Positions 1 through 10,296 of a DNA stretch of 64,000 nt are shown here, one piece after another. How positions within the stretch are numbered: the stretch's first letter is position 1; every line of letters starts with the position of its first letter. This DNA comes from Xenoacremonium recifei (taxonomy: Eukaryota; Ascomycota; Sordariomycetes; Hypocreales; Nectriaceae). A model generated the notes under the pieces. That model was not told the origin of the DNA. It ran no database searches and worked only from the letters and a program-made list of their open reading frames with translations. The DNA is taken from positions 124,001 to 188,000 of the forward strand of contig WOFQ01000033.1 of NCBI GenBank assembly GCA_012184525.1, in the 5' to 3' direction. A program made the translations under genes and the position numbers.

Positions 1-67
1 TAGTGGTATCTTGTGAACCCTAGGCGGATTGAAGTGTACATGAGCCAACCTGCGTCTCTTCATCATC

Positions 68-1257
68 CTACACGCCCACCGGTTCAATAATCTGCTTGCC
101 GAACTTATCAACCAAGAAGTGACTGAACGACTCCTCATCATTATCATCAAGCAAATACGTCCGATCCTCCGTGTCTGGAGCTATCTTGGAATAAAGCCCC
201 TCGTTCGCCTTGGGCCATGTCGGTGGCAGCAATTCTTCCTCTCCCTCGGGTGCGTCAGTAACGACTTCGATGACACGCGTGCGCTTCAGAATCTTCTTAG
301 TTCTCTTCGGTCGCGGCTTCGCCTTACTACTAATAAGGATTCGGCTCATTCGTGATCGTTCGTCAGTACTGATGCTCTTGTTGGATGAGATGGTGGCTTC
401 CCAATCCGGTGAATCGAATATGGGCAGGTCCGGATGCTTCTTCGAGACAGACACCATGATGTCGACAAGGAGCTGGGGCTTGAGTTGGTCACAAAAGGAG
501 AGTATGTTGAGAAGATCTGTTTTCTTCTTGTTGAAGAAATATTCCGTGCGCTAGAGTGGCACATTAGTTGTTGAATTCTTCTGGAAGTGGCATCTCTCAC
601 CATCAAGTCGGAGGCCTGACCAGCGATAAAGCCCACGAGCTCAGGTTTTGCGGGCTCAACTCCGTCAGGCAGCATGGCCAGTCGCTTCGCTCGTAGCTTC
701 TGGATATCTTCCTTAGACCTTCCACTAGCCTTCACCCTGAGTCTCGGAGAACCCCGAGGCTGGTTTGGATCGTCCTGGACGGGGTGCTTCTGGGGAAGCG
801 GGGTCGACGGAGGCATCCTCGTCGCGGTGCTTCCTGGTGCGAAAGCGATGGTCTTCTGAGTGAAGTCTATCTTATCCACCGAGTCATCACGCTTTCTCTT
901 GGCGCTGTGACTAGAGATGCTGAAAGATGTTGATGTTGAAGGCGTGGGGGGAAGTAACAGAGTATCTGAGGTTGTGGACAGTGTTGAGCCGAGCTTCTGA
1001 ACCACATGTGACCGGGCATCCGAATAAGAAGTTTCATGCGATTTCGCAATACTGAGTGGAGCGTTTGATACCGCCAGTCCTAGGCCATCGTAACCCTTTC
1101 TGATTCTATTCAGAATGAGCGATGTTGACGCTGAAAACTGGGGCGTGTAAGGCGGCTGCTCCTTCGATGCCGTTCTGCTTGAGTTTGCAACGGCTGCTGG
1201 TAGTTTCTCCGCCGGAGCAGGTCTGCTCAACGGCTCTGTTGATTTGTCTGTCTCCAT
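68..1257 (-). CDS. Conserved fungal protein of unknown function
   Basis: Two exons, 1257..601 and 550..68, are joined by a 50-nt intron (GTGAGA donor, AACTAAT branch, CTAG acceptor), giving 379 aa. Without the splice two open frames merely overlap; with it the text runs on smoothly from GFIAGQASDLM to RTEYFFNKKKTDLLNIL. The N-terminal half is low-complexity, Ser/Pro-rich and basic, with a KRKRDD nuclear-localisation-like patch. The C-terminal half (about residues 190-379) is ordered, with a helical segment ending in SVSKKHPDLPIFDSP, a basic KPRPKRTKKILKR stretch and an acidic C-terminus ending in VDKFGKQIIEPVGV. I recognise no named domain. The helical block recalls the three-helix region of Cut8/Sts1 proteasome tethers, but too weakly to name it. 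The start at 1257 is a choice: the frame stays open to an ATG at 1563, which would add an Arg-rich extension of 102 residues. Confidence 0.75.
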
Positions 1258-1670
1258 CGTTGCTGCTTGTTTCGTCGGGGAGACTGCGGCATTGCGCGCC
1301 GCATCTACAGTGTTGGATGCCAGTCTGAATGATCCGATGAAGGAAGACGTAATGAAGGTGCGGGATACCGTAGCGCGCAGAAAGTTGACACGCCTCGGAA
1401 TACAACCAATGAGAGGCTGAGCTTTAATCCGAGGTCTGAAGATTGAGATTCGACGGATTCCGACTCTTCTTAGTGTTGTAGGTTTTGACGAGGTTGAGAA
1501 GAGCGTTGGATGTGGATGTGTTGTTTCCCGAAAACCAATGAGCGCGTATTGATCACGTGCCACCTAGAAAACCGACACCACCATGAGTGACTCTCCAACG
1601 TGCCTCTTTCTAGATATATCATAATTCTAACTCTTTAATTTACATCTTTATTTTATGTTTTTGTAGATTT
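1258..1670. other. Intergenic region, no gene
   Basis: This stretch lies upstream of the conserved nuclear-type gene and downstream of the CoA-transferase gene, both on the minus strand. Part of it (to 1563) is open in frame with the first gene and could be an N-terminal extension or leader. The AT-rich piece at 1610-1670 is a plausible 3' end for the CoA-transferase transcript. Confidence 0.5.
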
Positions 1671-3226
1671 CTACCCGATAACTCCCTGCTGTTTCAACGT
1701 CGCCACCTCCGACTCAGTCATGTCTAGATGCTCTAGCAGAACCTCATCGGTATGCTGGCCTAGCATGGGAGGAACACTTCGGATCGTGGGTTGCGTCTCG
1801 GAGAGTTTGATGGGCGTGTTGACCATCTTGATCGGACCGCACTCCTCGTGATCCATCTCCACGACCATGTTGCGAGCCTTGGTGTGCTCATGGTTCAGCG
1901 TGCCCTGCACGTCGTTGATTGCCGCATAAGGCATGCCCTTGCCCTCGAAGATCTCAAGCCACTCTTGAGTGGTTTTAGTCTTGGTTATGGCCTCAATCTT
2001 CGCCTCTAATTCTTTGCGGTTGGCTACTCGGTCGGCGTTCGTTATGTACCTGGCATCCGTCTTCCACTCAGGTTGGCCTAGGCCGTCACTGAGGACACCG
2101 AATAATCGGTCGTTTCCACCTCCAAATAGGATACCTCCATCTTTGGTTTCAAACGACTTGTAAGGGACGATAGATGCTTGTTTTTGTGAGTCGTGATGGC
2201 ACTTCCACGGCATGGAATGACTTACGGTGCGCTGTCCCCCATCGTCCCGAGTCCTTCTTCCCGCTGATTAGGCAACTGCTGGCGATGTTTGCTAGCGTAG
2301 CAGTCTGGCAATCACTCAACGCTACATCAATATGCTGACCCTTGCCGCTCTTGGCGCGCCCAAGGAGTGCGGCCATGATGCTATTGCTCGTGTATAAACC
2401 CGTGGTGAGATCCGTCACTGCAACGCCAACCTTGACTGGAGGCCCGTCCCGCTCACCAGTGATGTGCATCAAACCGAATTCAGCCTCGACCATGACATCG
2501 TACCCAGCTCGGTTGGAGTAGGGGCCGGTTTGGCCGTAGCCTGTGATCGAGGCGTAAATGAGACCCGGGTTGATCTTACGGAGGGTATCGTAGTCCATGG
2601 AGTACTTCTTGAGGGTTCCTGGGAGATAGTTCTCCACTAGAACATCGCATTTCGCAACTAGTTTGTGTAGAATATCGACTCCTTCTTTATGTTGGAATGA
2701 GAGGCCCAACGACTTCTTGTTCCGGTTCGCCTTGGTGGGTGATCAGCCTCAGAGTGTCCCATGCGTCAAGAGAGTGAGCAAAAACATACACCCAAGAAGT
2801 AGGCTGATTCGCCAGGACCTGATTTGGAAGAGCCATCCTTGTACTTTGCATACGGAGGCCCCCAAGCTCTGGTGTCGTCGCCCCGGACCGGATGCTCAAT
2901 CTTGATCACTTCGGCACTGAGAGACGCGAAGGTGAGCATGCAATTGAGCGAAATTAAAGCCAAGAAACTACTTACCCAAGATCGCCTAATATCTGAGTAC
3001 AGTAAGGCTACTCACAGGAGCGACATCAGTAAACTTCGAGCCCGGGCGAGGAGCCAATTGAACATACACCGGCTAGAACCCGGGTCATGTCGAGCACCCG
3101 AATTCCTTCCAGCGGGAGGCCGGTGCCGACAGCGCTTGAATACCGGCGCAGTCTGGGAGCAGCTGGACGAGCCCAGCTCGCCACGGGCCTCACCCGAATA
3201 GCCCGTGAGACGGCTGAAGGATTCAT
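1671..3226 (-). CDS. Mitochondrial family III CoA-transferase (CaiB/BaiF, SUGCT-like)
   Basis: Five exons (3226..3068, 3007..2976, 2916..2790, 2730..2226, 2176..1671) encode 442 aa. The four introns are 49-60 nt with GTATGT, GTAAGT, GTATGT and GTAAGT donors. The start is followed by an Arg-rich presequence with an RRYSS processing motif, so the enzyme is probably mitochondrial. The mature part has the family landmarks in order: GIRVLDMTRVLAGPYCTQ, the conserved LGDLGAEVIKIEHP, an NRNKKSLGLSF block, the PGLIYASITGYGQTGP block and the GYDVMVEAEFGLM segment. Family III enzymes move CoA between dicarboxylates through an aspartyl-CoA intermediate. The nearest well-known eukaryotic member is succinyl-CoA:glutarate CoA-transferase (SUGCT), so a role in glutarate or related dicarboxylate metabolism is inferred; the substrate cannot be read from the sequence. 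The 32-nt second exon is needed to restore the PYCTQILGDLG motif, which supports the model. Confidence 0.92.
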
Positions 3227-3917
3227 GATGAGAGGAAATGAGGCGGATGAGGATGTAAGAGAGAGGCGCCGGCCACGGAGCTCTAAGAGCGTCTGAGCTG
3301 GGAGCGGATAGCTGCGGCGGAGTGGCTTCGGTGGGCCTCGGCTCGGCGTCCGGACGCCGGAATTCAGCGGCCGCAACGTCCGCGGTCGGCGTTTTTGGCC
3401 GACATGCCGGAGAGAGACGAGTTAGACGGATATTCCGCTGTATTCCGTTAAAGATCAGTGAAGGGAAAGTGAAGGGAAGCGAGTAACTCATTATCAACTT
3501 GCGTATCACAGGGTTGGAAAACATGGACCTGAGAGAAACTCTTGTGTTCTCAGAGCCAAATATCACAAGGCAGAAAGTGCCATGAACAGAGACTAAATTG
3601 TATACAAGAAATGAATTTTTTTTTTATATATATTTATGAACAACTCCTCTAACACTCCAGAGAGTACTTGTCAAATTTTATACAAACCTGAATGCTTTAG
3701 ACGGACATCATATGCTTGCGTTGCGAGAAGCCAGATTTAGGGGAGACCCTGAGCCCAGCTTCCTAGCATCGCGCAATTTCTCCCCCAAGTCCTTCTAGCT
3801 TTCATTTGGAACTTCCATTCTTATCCTATATGCTTCAGACTCCTTACCTTTCTCGAGAGACACCAGCGGCCCGGCTGCCTGCATCGGCAATGAAACCGAT
3901 GTCGTGGACATTGTAAA
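3227..3917. other. Intergenic region with AT-rich tract
   Basis: Promoter side of the CoA-transferase and 5'-to-3' gap to the small membrane-protein ORF. It holds a T/A tract at about 3610-3640 (run of T followed by ATATATA). I see no coding signal on either strand beyond short shadow ORFs. Confidence 0.5.
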
Positions 3918-4280
3918 TTATACCCGAGGGTGAATGGGAGGGAGAACCGGCGGTCTGCTTGAAACCCTCGTCTGGACTTCAGTATCGGCCACACCTGGTG
4001 TAGGTTTGGGCCAAATGCTCTGCCGCTTGGCCTTTACCTTGGCGCTGACTTTCTTTCCGATGGCGCTGAACCACTGTATGAGGTCTGACAACCAACAACA
4101 CAAAGCATAGCACAAATCACCGCACAACCCCAAACAACTGCTACCACCGCAACAACAAAAGGCGAGGATTAAAAAAAAGGGGATAAACCCCGCACAGAAG
4201 ATGAGCAGGAAAAGTTTATCGGCCGCTCTTCCTTGCGCGGGGGTTTGGGGTGTATCATTGTGAAAATTGTGGGGAGCCAT
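3918..4280 (-). CDS. Small Cys-rich single-pass membrane protein, unknown
   Basis: An uninterrupted 120-aa frame. The N-terminal 20 residues are polar, followed by one strong hydrophobic segment (about residues 24-43, LFLLIFCAGFIPFFLILAF) running into a Cys-dense stretch (CCCGGSSCLGLCGDLC, then CC). A basic amphipathic stretch (about 75-90, GKKVSAKVKAKR) and a Pro-rich tail follow. The Cys cluster next to the membrane segment could be palmitoylated or metal-binding; that is inference. An AT-rich leader and tail flank the frame. No family is recognised, so expression is the main doubt. An undetected intron is possible. Confidence 0.45.
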   Translation of the reverse strand: MAPHNFHNDTPQTPAQGRAADKLFLLIFCAGFIPFFLILAFCCCGGSSCLGLCGDLCYALCCWLSDLIQWFSAIGKKVSAKVKAKRQSIWPKPTPGVADTEVQTRVSSRPPVLPPIHPRV

Positions 4281-4839
4281 TTTCTGTGTTGAAACGATGT
4301 AAAATCGATTGAAGGTGTAGGAGTATTGAGAAGATGTGGTTTGAAGCGTTGAGATGAGGAAGTTGTTTGAATGGAGTTAAGCAGAGCACAACATCATCTA
4401 TTTATCATTTCGTGAGTCTCTGAACAATAGCGGAAACTTGAAGGTGTTCCTGCACATTGATAATCATATTGTGTTCTATATTCTACAACAAAGCTACACC
4501 TCGATTGAAGTGACCCAAGTAAGCATAGTCTTGCGAAACAATGTGAAGAACAAAGTCGTGTCCTAACCCTGATCCTTCTTAGTGTCTCCATTGAAGAAAC
4601 TCATGTCAGATCCCTTTCTGTCTAGTGTTGAGATGCAATGTTGCTCAAGAAGACAAAGATATGGTTGTACGGCATGCCGTTCAAGCCTGAACAATGCCTA
4701 GGACACGATCATATTCACCAAGAATCATGGATTACCCAACCACACAGCGACTTGCCAGTAGTCTACCTCGTGAAGCAGTATTTTCTTTTCATTTTTCCGT
4801 AATAGAGCCCATAATATCCAATAACATCGTAACTTTTCC
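4281..4839. other. Intergenic region, no gene
   Basis: Upstream of the small membrane-protein ORF and downstream of TRP4, both minus strand. The AT-rich stretch near 4780-4840 is a plausible TRP4 3' end. A 65-codon frame at 4394-4591 has no recognisable content. Confidence 0.5.
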
Positions 4840-6124
4840 TTAAGCGCCAATCTCATTCGTAACATTCACGAATGCCTCCCACTGCTTCCAAGCCTCGCCG
4901 CTCTTCAGCGCCCAGCGCGCCCGGCGAACACCCTCCTTCCAGCGCTGACCGCCAGGGCCGCGCTCAAGGACGACCTTGCCGTCATCTCCATGGCCCATGT
5001 CGCTCGTGTCGGCCTCGCAGATGCCGGATACGACAAAGAGGGCGGCCGCATTCATGAAAATGAACTCCAGGAGAGGGTGGTCATCCGGCAGCTCGTTGTG
5101 CAGAATCTTGGAAAGAATCTCGGCATTCTCAGCCGGTTCCTTTCCAGAAGACACTGTGTCGAGAGGGTGGGAGGAGAGACCGAAGTCGCTGGGCTGCAAT
5201 GTGAAGTGCTCAACCACCACCTCGCCGCCGGGGGATTTCTCCTTCAGCATCCAGCACAGCGTGCCTCCCGCACAGCTAATCTCATCCAGATCCTCCATGC
5301 CGCACACAATCAGGGCCTTTCTGCACCCCGCGATGCGCAGCGCCTCCGCAAACGCCGGGCCAAGATCTCTGCGCGCAACACCGATGAGGCGCGCCTCCAA
5401 GACATCCTCCACGGGGTTGGCGAGCGGGCCGAGGTTGTTGAAGATGGTTCTCCAGGGCAGCTGCTTCCGGATGGGCGCCACATAGCGCATGCCCGTGTGG
5501 AAAACAGGTGCGAACAAGAATGTGTAGTTGGTGGCTGAGTACGCGCGCACAAGCGTGTCTGGCTTCACGGCGCTGATGATGGGAGGCCGTGGCTTCATGT
5601 TGTTGACCAGGTCAGCGCTGCCGGACTTCGAAGTGCTCGCCTTGTTGCCATGCTTGGAAACCATAAGCAATGCCGAGCCGATGATAGACGCCGTTGTGCT
5701 GATGTTGAAGGTGTTGTGTGAGTCACCGCCAGTACCAACAATATCGCACTGTGATATAAAGTCAGATTTTGTACACACATTAGATGCAGACCATTCTTAC
5801 CAGACCACCCCGATAGTTTCCTTCCTTTCTCCCTCGCCGGTCAATGACTCCCTGAAGCTCTTTCACAGGGATCGGCGCAGCGGCTTTCCGCATCACCGCC
5901 GCAGTCTCGGCCAGCACATCTGCACGGAAATCCATTCTCGTGAAATGCAATGCCATCAGCAGAGAAGCCGTCTGCGCCTCTGTGACCTGATTTGTGAAGA
6001 AGTGAGAGATCGCCTCGGCGACCTCTGCAGGAGTCACTGAGGCATGGTCGGGCCAGAGTTTGGTCAATAGTGGCTTGAGGTCGACTGGGGGAAGCCCAGA
6101 TTCTGGGACATGCGATGATGCCAT
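4840..6124 (-). CDS. TRP4: Anthranilate phosphoribosyltransferase
   Basis: Two exons, 6124..5801 and 5748..4840, encode 410 aa. The phase-0 intron has a GTAAGA donor and an ACAG acceptor, and joins NYRGGL to CDIVGTGGDSHNTF. The enzyme transfers phosphoribose from PRPP to anthranilate, the second step of tryptophan synthesis from chorismate. The N-terminal helical domain (about 1-105) ends at the splice. The PRPP-binding GTGGD motif is at about residues 113-117, followed by NISTTAS, the KHGNKASTSKSGSADL signature, and NLGPLANP. The length is a little above the bacterial form because of fungal insertions near the C-terminus (EKSPGGEV and the GHGDDGKV loop). It diverges from the TFIIB gene. Two perfect TGACTCA sites upstream suggest general amino-acid control by the Gcn4/CPC1 bZIP factor. 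Confidence 0.97.
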
Positions 6125-6255
6125 AGTGATCGATTCCCTGTCAATGAGCAGTCTGTGAAAAGGAACAAAAATACAAGGACTCTCCCGAGAACTTTGAGAA
6201 AAGAACGAAACCCCAGCGTCGACTCACTGGGTCTGAGGGCTATTCAAGATTCTAT

Positions 6256-6262
6256 TGACTCA
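6256..6262. promoter_or_regulatory. Perfect Gcn4/CPC1 site TGACTCA (proximal)
   Basis: TGACTCA lies 132 bp upstream of the TRP4 start codon. This is the exact consensus of the Gcn4/CPC1/CpcA bZIP regulators of amino-acid biosynthesis genes. The assignment to TRP4 rests on distance and pathway; the TFIIB start is almost 1 kb away. Confidence 0.7.
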
Positions 6263-6411
6263 GAGCCATATGCCGACCTGCGAATTAGAGGGGAGCAAAA
6301 TGCATGTGATTGGTCAATCGGCGCACGAGCTCACGAGCCACAAGCATTAGGTAATGTGCGGTTCCCTCAAAAGTGGAACCATCCAGAAGATTGTGGCGCA
6401 GGCCGCCTTGC

Positions 6412-6418
6412 TGACTCA
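6412..6418. promoter_or_regulatory. Perfect Gcn4/CPC1 site TGACTCA (distal)
   Basis: A second exact TGACTCA, 288 bp upstream of TRP4 and 150 bp from the first. A degenerate copy (CGACTCA) also sits at about 6222-6228. A paired arrangement is common in promoters under cross-pathway control. Confidence 0.65.
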
Positions 6419-7247
6419 CCGTGGAGAGGCTCACCTCCGCATCAAGCTCAAAGGCAGACGGTCCGTGGCGTCTCCAGGCCGGCAAACTTCCCCTCGTCAA
6501 CCTCACCTCTCTCTCACTCTCTCGCCCTTTGAAGCTGGTCCGCCTTCACTCCGCGCTCACTTTGACGCCGCCTGCCACCCCCACGAGCGAACGCACCGAC
6601 CTCTTCGCGCCGACTATTCGTTGATCTGCGGTTCCTGCGACCACAGACGCCTTCACTGGTTCAGAACGGTCGGCTGACAGAGATTTGCGCCCCCTACTCT
6701 CTCTGTTCCATCACTTCCCGATCCGCCTACGACCTAGAGTCTTCCTACAGAACAAAGAAGCGAGTCGATTTCCTTTCAGCGTCCACCTAGACTCCTCTGC
6801 TGCCGCTCGGGCCCCTTCGTTCGGTGGCTTTGTCTGTGTTGCGTCCAGCACCAGGCATCACAAAGGGCTTCGGGACGCGATAAGCTCAGCGACAATCCGT
6901 TTCCAATCACCCGCCGCTACGGTTTGACAGCGGTGAACATACACTCGTGACCGGGTGTTTGAGCGCATTGTTCAGGGTGCAGACGCCGACGCTCTGGCGT
7001 TTCACCCTCAGTCCTCTCATTTCTCAATAACCTAAATACCGTCAAACTGCATTCACCTCTCTTCGTCCAATTTGTCAACGACCGCCTTTGGATTCGAGAA
7101 TCGACTAAATCACCAGAGTCAACTGGGAGAGCGACTGTCGAGAAGAAACGGCAACAGCTGCGAAAGCGAAGAAAGGAAAGGAAGCGAGCACGTAAGATCT
7201 TCGACGAGAAACTGAGTATCTACACTGCGAAGCGATACGAGCCCAAG

Positions 7248-8288
7248 ATGATCCCCCCTACCGGTGATGGATCCGGAGGGTCCTATCAAGAGGACCTAAA
7301 CAACATTCTCTGTTGCCCTGACTGCAAGGAGGTTCCCCCTAATTTGATCGAGGAGTTTTCCAGCGGCGACATGGTCTGCCAGAGCTGTGGTGTGGTTGTT
7401 GGTACACGCATCATCGACACTCGGTCTGAGTGGCGTACCTTCGCGAACGACGATCAGAATAGTGACGATCCGAGTCGTGTCGGTGGCCCTGTCGACGAGT
7501 TCAGCGATGGTCAGCACCTGGCTACGCAGGTTGCCTTTTCAGAGTCCAAGGCTCACAAAGCGCTCTCTCGAACGCAAAACAACACCACTCAAGACAAGGC
7601 CCAGAAGGGTTTGATGCAGGCTTACAAGGAGATTGTGTCTCTTTGCGAGGCCATCAACATGGGCCAGAACGTCTCCAACGCTGCCAAGCATATTTTCAAG
7701 CTCGCTGATAAGTACAAATTCCTCAAGAACAAGCCACAGGAGGCTGTTATTGCTGGATGTATCTTTATCGCGTGCCGACAAAACAACGTGCCCCGAACCT
7801 TCCGCGAGATCTTCAACCTCACTAGTGTTAGCAAGAAGGAGGTCGGAAGGGTCTTCAAGCAGTTGCAGGGTTTCCTCCAGAAGCTGCAGGACACCGAGGG
7901 CGAGGCCACTGGTCTGAATACGGTGACCAACTACGAGAACACGTCGGTTGGTGCCGAGGATCTGTGCGGTCGTTACGTCTCCCAACTGGGCTTCAAGAAC
8001 CAACAAAAGATCTCCAAGATCTCTCGCGATCTTGCCGAGCAGGCCAACGACATCTCCGCCTTGGCCGGCCGATCCCCGCTCTCTGTGGCGGCAGCCTGCA
8101 TCTACATGGCATGCCACCTGGTCGGCGAGCCGCGGGCCTCGCAGCCTATCGCCAAGCAGGCGGGCGTCAGCGACGGCACCGTTAAGACTGCATATAAGCA
8201 CCTCTTTGCGAACCGGGAGACTCTGATCAAGCCCGAATGGCTGCAGGATGGCGCGAGCATGGCTAATATCCCTCAAGTGCAGGTCTAG
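7248..8288 (+). CDS. SUA7: Transcription initiation factor TFIIB
   Basis: A single-exon 346-aa protein, the usual TFIIB length. TFIIB bridges TBP-bound promoters and RNA polymerase II and helps set the start site. The N-terminal zinc ribbon is at residues about 22-50 (CCPDCKE ... MVCQSCG). It is followed by the B-reader/linker with the conserved SEWRTFANDD, and by two cyclin-fold repeats (about 115-205 and 220-315). Signature text includes HIFKLADKYKFLKNK, AGCIFIACRQNNVPRTF and the second-repeat SVAAACIYMACHLVGEPR. The ATG is the first in a CAAGATG context after a long purine-rich leader. The C-terminus stops shortly after the second repeat, as usual. A 257-codon antisense frame across the gene is a shadow. 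Confidence 0.98.
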   Translation: MIPPTGDGSGGSYQEDLNNILCCPDCKEVPPNLIEEFSSGDMVCQSCGVVVGTRIIDTRSEWRTFANDDQNSDDPSRVGGPVDEFSDGQHLATQVAFSESKAHKALSRTQNNTTQDKAQKGLMQAYKEIVSLCEAINMGQNVSNAAKHIFKLADKYKFLKNKPQEAVIAGCIFIACRQNNVPRTFREIFNLTSVSKKEVGRVFKQLQGFLQKLQDTEGEATGLNTVTNYENTSVGAEDLCGRYVSQLGFKNQQKISKISRDLAEQANDISALAGRSPLSVAAACIYMACHLVGEPRASQPIAKQAGVSDGTVKTAYKHLFANRETLIKPEWLQDGASMANIPQVQV

Positions 8289-9270
8289 GGTCCCGCACGG
8301 GGTAAGAAGCAAGGTTCACGAAGCGAGGTCGACAATTCGGACGCGGCTGCTGCGAGGCTGGACATGAAGAAGATGCCTTCTCCTCCGCAGACCGCCGGCA
8401 TCGTGATGGCGAGCCTCGGAGCGGTGGGCCCTGCACGGGCGTGAATTGATTGGCGTTGGCGTTTGGGGCAACTGGAAGGAAGGATTCCAGGCCCGAGTCC
8501 GGAATACATCTACCTAGATTGAGCTTTGGGGACAGGGAACAAGGGGATTTCAGGGGGTCCGAATTTGGCATTTGACTGAAACGAAATCGGCGGAACGGGC
8601 TCTGAGACCCAAGAATGTGACTCTGCCGCAATGCTTGTTTGTTGTCTTCTTGGGCCAGATTTATCACATAAATCGAATTCTTTACCGCAAGATGGCTTGG
8701 TCCGGCTGGTGCTCCGTGTTGAATTCGTCGTGAGCTCTGCCGGGGGGTGTCGGTGACTGACAGGTGGCCCCCCCTGACAAGAAAGACCTGGACCCCTTTC
8801 GAAGCCGTTCGTAGGAAGTAGAAACGGAGTAGAGGTGGGTGGGCTTCATATGCCGGTAACCCGTAGACGGCTGCATGCTGTCGGGCCTCCCTGGCAGAAT
8901 CAGGGCCGGAGCATGGCTACGTACATGAAGCTACTCCGTATGCAAGTAGAAATAGCCATTGCTGCGCCCCATTCCATCATGTTCTGTCCTAGGTTGGTAA
9001 CGAGTCGGAACCTTGCTCGCAGCGCTCTGACGTTCGGTGCGTGCCCCTGAAGCTAGCTCTGCCTAGGCCTGACATAAGACAACATATGATTGCAGGCGGA
9101 CGATCGATGGGATTCTGCAGAAAAGGCGCGGAAGAGCGGAACCCGGATGGGCATTGGTGAAGCCAGCGATGCAGAAGCGAGAGCCAAGCCAGGTGAAAGA
9201 TGCAAGTCATGGCGAGGCAATTTGCCGGCGGTGATAGATGCGGTTGCTTGTTGGTGGTGTATCCATAAAT

Positions 9271-9290
9271 CCATCCATCCATCATCCATG
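9271..9290. repeat. CCAT-type microsatellite
   Basis: About five CATC/CCAT units with one interruption. A simple repeat in non-coding sequence. Confidence 0.7.
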
Positions 9291-9789
9291 GATGTCGAGC
9301 ACAGGAGAGACTCCGCCCGGCTGCAACTCCCAGCTTAAACTGGAGCAATGCATCTTTTTAGGTAGCCCACCTGAATGAGACAGTGATCGGACCCTGCGAT
9401 GAAGATTTTTTTTTCTTCGGCTGTGAGTATGCGTGTGTGTGAGGTTGAAAATGCATGGAGGAGGAGCAAGGGTGTGTGGGTGTGGATGGAGGTTGAGTTG
9501 GGGAAGCCGAGGTGGTTCTTCATCCAATGTCAGCAGCTAGACGGACACTATCAACCGCCAATATAGTTGATGGATCACCCGCCTCTAGTCTCAACGTAAG
9601 TAACGGACCGCGCGGGAAGCTCCTCAGAGGCAAACAGACAGACAAACGCACAAGATGGCATGTGAGATGCTGGTGAACGGAATTGCCTCAACGGGACGGG
9701 GCATCGGATGAGAGCAGGGGATGCCCCACCACCGTTGCTGCCAGGTACAGCACGCGTTGTCGATTCGGGACATGGATGCGCTCCTGCGA

Positions 9790-9824
9790 AGGTACCTACA
9801 TGGTCGATCGAGGCGTAGGTACCT
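9790..9824. repeat. Perfect 10-bp inverted repeat with 15-bp spacer
   Basis: The arms are AGGTACCTAC (9790-9799) and GTAGGTACCT (9815-9824). Each arm also contains the palindrome AGGTACCT. The element lies about 0.6 kb upstream of the asparaginase start and could be a protein-binding site or hairpin. Function is unknown. Confidence 0.6.
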
Positions 9825-10289
9825 GGGCGAGCGGCGTGGGCAGCCATTGAGCGTGGGCTCTGCGTCAAGCGTCGACATCATCAGCTGCCGTGGAGGAGTG
9901 GAGGACGCTTTCGTGATGGAGGGTGGTGAAGTCATGGGCGCCGGCCAGTCCATTCTAGCCCCCCGTCGTCTCCAACAGCCGGGATCATCGTGGGAGTCTG
10001 AGTGAAGCCCCAGGCTGGGCAAGCCGTCAACGTCTGTTAACCCTCAATGTAACCTAGTCGGACGATGTACCAGGGTCGTAAGACTGGTCCTAGCCGTGAT
10101 GTACTCCGGGCCGATGCACCGTGCTCTTGACTAATGATAAAACTGATCCCAATGGCGATTGCGCAGTGTCGACCTGGACTCTTCGTCCTCTCGAGGACCC
10201 GCGAAGAGAGAGAGTGTGACTGATTGACTGTCTGAACGGAACGGGAGAAGAGCCTGATATTAGTCTGGCCCCCCAAGATGATGCCCAGT

Positions 10290-10296
10290 TATAAAA
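10290..10296 (+). promoter_or_regulatory. TATA box of the asparaginase gene
   Basis: TATAAAA sits 144 bp upstream of the ATG at 10434. It falls inside the longest open frame, which begins at 10278. That argues that the longest frame's first ATG is not the translation start. Confidence 0.6.

Larger units (their letters stand above)
6125..7247. promoter_or_regulatory. Divergent TRP4 / TFIIB promoter region
   Basis: This 1.1-kb region separates the divergent TRP4 and TFIIB start codons. Apart from the two TGACTCA sites it contains a CCAAT-type element (GATTGGTCAATC, near 6308-6319) and a pyrimidine-rich stretch at about 6500-6540. The last 200 bp before TFIIB are purine-rich and look like a long 5' leader. 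No protein-coding frame in it is convincing. Confidence 0.6.
8289..10277. other. 2-kb intergenic region between TFIIB and asparaginase
   Basis: It holds the TFIIB 3' region, a CCAT-type microsatellite near 9271-9290, a G-run paired with a C-run (GGGGGG at about 8742, CCCCCC at about 8769), TG/CA-rich sequence at about 9430-9490, and a perfect 10-bp inverted repeat at 9790-9824. Several 60-130-codon frames occur on both strands; none has recognisable protein character. Confidence 0.5.

Noticed and set aside
7539..8312. 257-codon minus-strand frame across TFIIB
   Set aside because: Exact antisense shadow of a certain gene with GC-rich third positions; no recognisable protein.
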